Source: Azospirillum sp. 47_25
GTDB taxonomy: Bacteria > Pseudomonadota > Alphaproteobacteria > RF32 > CAG-239
Assembly: GCA_001917125.1 (NCBI GenBank)
Contig: MNTU01000007.1
Span: 1-8,487, forward strand
Direction of reading: 5' to 3'
Length of the DNA: 8,487 nucleotides
The notes under the pieces are model-generated. The model worked only from the letters and a program-made list of their open reading frames with translations, did no database searches and had not been told where the DNA came from. Of this stretch, positions 6,104 to 8,487 are shown piece by piece. The position numbers and the translations under genes were made by a program. Numbering within the stretch: position 1 is the stretch's first letter; the number at the start of each line of letters is the position of its first letter.

Positions 6104-6126
6104 CGTAACCAGAAAGGAACTGCACC

Positions 6127-6513
6127 ATGAATAGTACAAAAACTGCCACTTTAAGTCTTTGGGTCACTCTGACCTGTCTGGTCGGATTTGGAATGTTTGT
6201 GATGAAGAATCAGGTTCAAACCCTTGAAAATGAACTGAACCGTATCAACCGCAGCATTCAGGACGACGTTAAATCAATTCATGTTCTTAAGGCCGAATGG
6301 AGCCATTTGAACTCCCCGTCCCGCCTGAGAACGCTGGCCAATAAACATATTTTGCTGAATCCGGTCAAGCCTGAACAAATTATTAACTATTCTGCGTTAC
6401 CATTTGATTATCAGGCTAACGAGACTGACCGCAGGCTGTTAGCCCAACGCAACATTAACACCCAGGCTGCCCGCAACAAAGAACTAAAGAAATTGGTTAA
6501 GGCGCAGCGCTGA
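6127..6513 (+). CDS. ftsL: Cell division protein FtsL, alphaproteobacterial type
   Basis: FtsL is a small bitopic inner-membrane protein that joins FtsQ and FtsB in the divisome and helps activate septal wall synthesis. The 128-residue product has a short cytoplasmic tail, one membrane segment at about residues 9-26, then a predicted periplasmic coiled coil from about 28 to 60. The motif AEWSHLNSPSRLRTLA (56-71) followed by NPVKPEQI is typical of alphaproteobacterial FtsL. The C-terminal 30 residues are polar and lysine-rich. AAGGA at 6114-6118 is eight bases before the ATG, and rsmH ends 23 bases upstream. Identification rests on topology, motif and the canonical position between rsmH and ftsI, because FtsL sequences diverge strongly. 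Confidence 0.92.
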   Translation: MNSTKTATLSLWVTLTCLVGFGMFVMKNQVQTLENELNRINRSIQDDVKSIHVLKAEWSHLNSPSRLRTLANKHILLNPVKPEQIINYSALPFDYQANETDRRLLAQRNINTQAARNKELKKLVKAQR

Positions 6514-6540
6514 CAGAAACAGTAAGGCCAGAAGCAAATA

Positions 6541-8307
6541 ATGTTGGAGAAGTATTTTTCCAGAAACAGGAAAGCGCATGTGTATCTTCCGGGCGAAGAA
6601 ATCAAAATAGATACCAGCACCGCTTTCAACAATTATCTTTTTGACGGAGATCCGCTCACAACCGTCAAGAACCGTGTCGCCTTCGCCACTTTGCTGTTTA
6701 TCTTTGCTTATCTCGTAATTACCGTCCGCCTGTTCGGCGTCTGCCTTTCCAACGGCCTGCCTGCGGCCGCCGACGACGAAGAATCCCGCCATTTGTTCAC
6801 TTATGCCGACAACCCGATTAAACGGGCCGACATTCTTGACCGCAACGGCACGATTATCGCCACGTCGCTGCCTACGGTCAACCTGTATGCCAATCCGCGA
6901 AAAGTTCCCAACAAAGAAAAAGCTGCCGCCAAGCTCAGTGCCGTACTGCCGGACATTCGCTATGAAGATATTCTGGCCAAACTGCAGCGCCGCAACACTT
7001 TTGTTTACCTGAAACGCAATCTGACTCCGTCACAGCAATATCAAATCAACGCGCTCGGCATTCCCGGCCTGGAATTCGAAAACGGCGAAAAACGCATTTA
7101 TCCGCACAAAGAACTGTTTGCACAGCTGCTCGGCTCCACCAATATTGACAATCAGGGCATTGCCGGAATTGAAAAACAGATGGATGAACGCCTGACACAG
7201 TCTGACATTCCGCTGACGCTGACAATCGACGCCGGGCTGCAAGACACCATTCGTGAAGAACTGAAAGCCGCCGTCAGCAAATTTAAGGCCGAAGGCGCGG
7301 CTGCCATTGTTATGGACGTTCGCAGCGGTGAAATTCTGGCGATGATTTCGCTTCCGGATTATGACCCCAACAGCATGAACAACATCCCCGAGCGGGCATT
7401 GTTCAACTTCGCCACCAAAGGCGTTTATGAGCCGGGGTCGGTTTTGAAAGTTTTCAATGCCGCAATGGGACTGGAAAGCGGAAAAGTCAAAGTCTCCGAC
7501 AAATGGGATGCGACCAAGCCGCTGAAACTGCGTTACAACACCATAAAAGACTACCGCGGCGAAAACCGCTGGCTGGATCTGCCGGAAATTCTGATTTACT
7601 CGTCCAACATCGGCTCGGCCCGGATAGCCTTGACCGTCGGCAAAGACGAACAGCGTAAATTTTTAAACAATTTGGGTTTCTTTACCCCGATTAAAAGCAT
7701 TGAAGTTGCCGAGAAGGGCATGCCGTTGATTCCCAGCGAAAAAAGATGGGGCGAAGAAACAACTGCCACCGTCGGTTACGGTTACGGCATTTCAATCACG
7801 CCGCTGCACCTGATCAGCGCCTTTTCCGCCATTGTCAACGGCGGCATTTATCATGCGCCGACATTGCTGAAAGACAATCAGGCTCGTGACAGCCACCGGG
7901 TCATTTCGTTCAACACATCCAAACAGATGCGCAAATTGCTGCGCGGCGTGGTTACCGACGGCTCCGGCAAACGTGCCAATGTTTTGGGATATGAAGTTGC
8001 CGGAAAGACCGGAACGGCTAACAAACTGGTCAACGGGCACTATGTTGACAAGAAAGTGATGACTTCGTTTCTGGCAACTTTTCCGGCTTCAGAGCCGCAA
8101 TATGCCCTGTTTATGGTGATGGACGAGCCCAAACCGCTTAAAGAAACCTGGGGATTTGTTACCTCGGGTTGGAATACGGTGCCGACCGCCGGCAAAATTA
8201 TTTCCGAAATCGCACCACAGCTCAATGTCAAAGCCAATTACGACCTTGATGAACTTCGCCGCAGCCGGATTATTGAAGCGACCTTTGAAAAGCCGGTTCG
8301 CCCCTGA
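6541..8307 (+). CDS. ftsI: Septal peptidoglycan transpeptidase FtsI (PBP3)
   Basis: FtsI is the class B penicillin-binding protein that cross-links septal peptidoglycan with FtsW. It has 588 residues. A cytoplasmic tail of about 45 residues precedes one membrane segment (about 46-69). The pedestal domain begins with KRADILDRNG (94-103). The transpeptidase domain carries all three catalytic motifs: SVLK with nucleophile S300 and K303, SSN at 354-356, and KTG at 489-491. The start is uncertain. ATG 6541 has only TAAGG (6523-6527) 13 bases away. An in-frame GTG at 6580 has AGGAA (6568-6572) at a better seven bases and would give 575 residues without touching any domain. The gene follows ftsL by 27 bases. 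I see no hairpin terminator after its stop. Confidence 0.97.
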   Translation: MLEKYFSRNRKAHVYLPGEEIKIDTSTAFNNYLFDGDPLTTVKNRVAFATLLFIFAYLVITVRLFGVCLSNGLPAAADDEESRHLFTYADNPIKRADILDRNGTIIATSLPTVNLYANPRKVPNKEKAAAKLSAVLPDIRYEDILAKLQRRNTFVYLKRNLTPSQQYQINALGIPGLEFENGEKRIYPHKELFAQLLGSTNIDNQGIAGIEKQMDERLTQSDIPLTLTIDAGLQDTIREELKAAVSKFKAEGAAAIVMDVRSGEILAMISLPDYDPNSMNNIPERALFNFATKGVYEPGSVLKVFNAAMGLESGKVKVSDKWDATKPLKLRYNTIKDYRGENRWLDLPEILIYSSNIGSARIALTVGKDEQRKFLNNLGFFTPIKSIEVAEKGMPLIPSEKRWGEETTATVGYGYGISITPLHLISAFSAIVNGGIYHAPTLLKDNQARDSHRVISFNTSKQMRKLLRGVVTDGSGKRANVLGYEVAGKTGTANKLVNGHYVDKKVMTSFLATFPASEPQYALFMVMDEPKPLKETWGFVTSGWNTVPTAGKIISEIAPQLNVKANYDLDELRRSRIIEATFEKPVRP

Positions 8308-8372
8308 TTGAATTTTTTATATCCAAGTATTTAGCTTCGTTAGTCTCAATAAACCTCATTACTCATACTGTA

Positions 8373-8401
8373 TTGACAAATTTTAGCGAATCTGATAAAG
8401 T
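8373..8401 (+). promoter_or_regulatory. Strong sigma-70-like promoter after ftsI
   Basis: A perfect -35 TTGACA (8373-8378) is followed after 17 bases by TAAAGT (8396-8401), four of six matches to the -10 consensus, with an extended -10 TG at 8393-8394. The surroundings are AT-rich. Transcription would begin near 8408, leaving a leader of about 35 bases before the ATG at 8443. Confidence 0.65.
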
Positions 8402-8442
8402 AAGAGTTAAGCTTTGGTCTAGTTATATGTATGAGGTGTATT

Positions 8443-8487
8443 ATGAATGTACTTCCCGTCGGCATTGCCTTATGCCTTGTTTCCGTG
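8443..8487 (+). CDS. 5' end of an unidentified gene, cut by the window edge
   Basis: ATG 8443 opens a frame of 15 codons (MNVLPVGIALCLVSV) that runs to the window end. It is hydrophobic enough to be the beginning of a signal peptide or membrane segment. GAGG (8433-8436) lies six bases before this ATG, and a promoter-like sequence ends 41 bases upstream. All three frames are open here: ATG 8431 is in the same frame, while ATG 8447 and ATG 8427 open others, so the frame is a judgement. It does not resemble the start of MurE, the product expected next in a canonical dcw cluster. Confidence 0.45.
   Translation, partial: MNVLPVGIALCLVSV

Noticed and set aside
6484..6792. A 102-codon minus-strand open frame across the ftsL-ftsI junction
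   Set aside because: It is a shadow of two well-supported plus-strand genes and shows no ribosome site or recognisable motif.
8353..8437. Inverted repeat ACCTCAT (8353-8359) and ATGAGGT (8431-8437) that could hide the ribosome site of the last gene
   Set aside because: The upstream arm lies before the predicted promoter, so it would be absent from that transcript, and 7-bp arms 71 bases apart can arise by chance in AT-rich DNA.
1..8487. CRISPR arrays, tRNA genes, insertion-sequence transposases, phage genes
   Set aside because: I saw no regularly spaced repeats, tRNA cloverleaf, transposase or phage-like frame; the only repeats are the short elements at 95-254.

Overview
The window looks like a chromosomal segment of a Gram-negative alphaproteobacterium, possibly an uncultured host-associated or gut lineage. 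The grounds are the lpxC-bamD-recN gene order, which is typical of Alphaproteobacteria; an FtsL of the alphaproteobacterial type; an outer-membrane biogenesis and lipid A gene set; and a bacterial type A RNase P RNA. Genus cannot be read from the sequence alone. The core genes look balanced in base composition, while positions 165-745 and 8308-8487 are visibly AT-richer.

Positions 1-775 are the accessory part. A minus-strand reading frame runs off the left edge and starts inside a 77-bp twin-hairpin repeat (95-171). Degenerate copies of a TAATGACA motif follow, to about 254. They run into the 5' end of an unrecognised, AT-rich, cysteine-containing, probably exported protein gene (to 742). A 37-nt dyad (738-774) fills the gap between this gene and the convergent recN and is probably a bidirectional terminator.

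Positions 775-4463 are a minus-strand block read from right to left: rnpB, lpxC, bamD, recN. Only 20 nt separate the rnpB 3' end from the lpxC ATG, and no terminator is visible there. In the next two junctions the downstream gene's Shine-Dalgarno overlaps the upstream stop codon. The block therefore looks like one transcription unit joining an essential ribozyme RNA to lipid A synthesis (LpxC), outer-membrane protein assembly (BamD) and DNA repair (RecN).

Positions 4464-4715 are a divergent control region. It holds a probable rnpB promoter firing leftward and a probable mraZ promoter firing rightward. Three TGGGAA direct repeats at exactly 10-bp spacing overlap the mraZ promoter and match the known MraZ operator pattern.

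Positions 4716-8307 are the start of the division and cell wall (dcw) cluster in canonical order: mraZ, rsmH, ftsL, ftsI. MraZ regulates the operon, RsmH methylates 16S rRNA, and FtsL and FtsI belong to the septal peptidoglycan machinery. The expected murE does not follow directly. Instead there is an AT-rich gap with a strong promoter-like sequence and the first codons of an unidentified gene cut by the window edge.

I see no clear new defence or mobile system. The points most worth a second look are the rnpB-lpxC fusion, the MraZ operator, the repeat-associated secreted-protein gene, and the new transcription start after ftsI.
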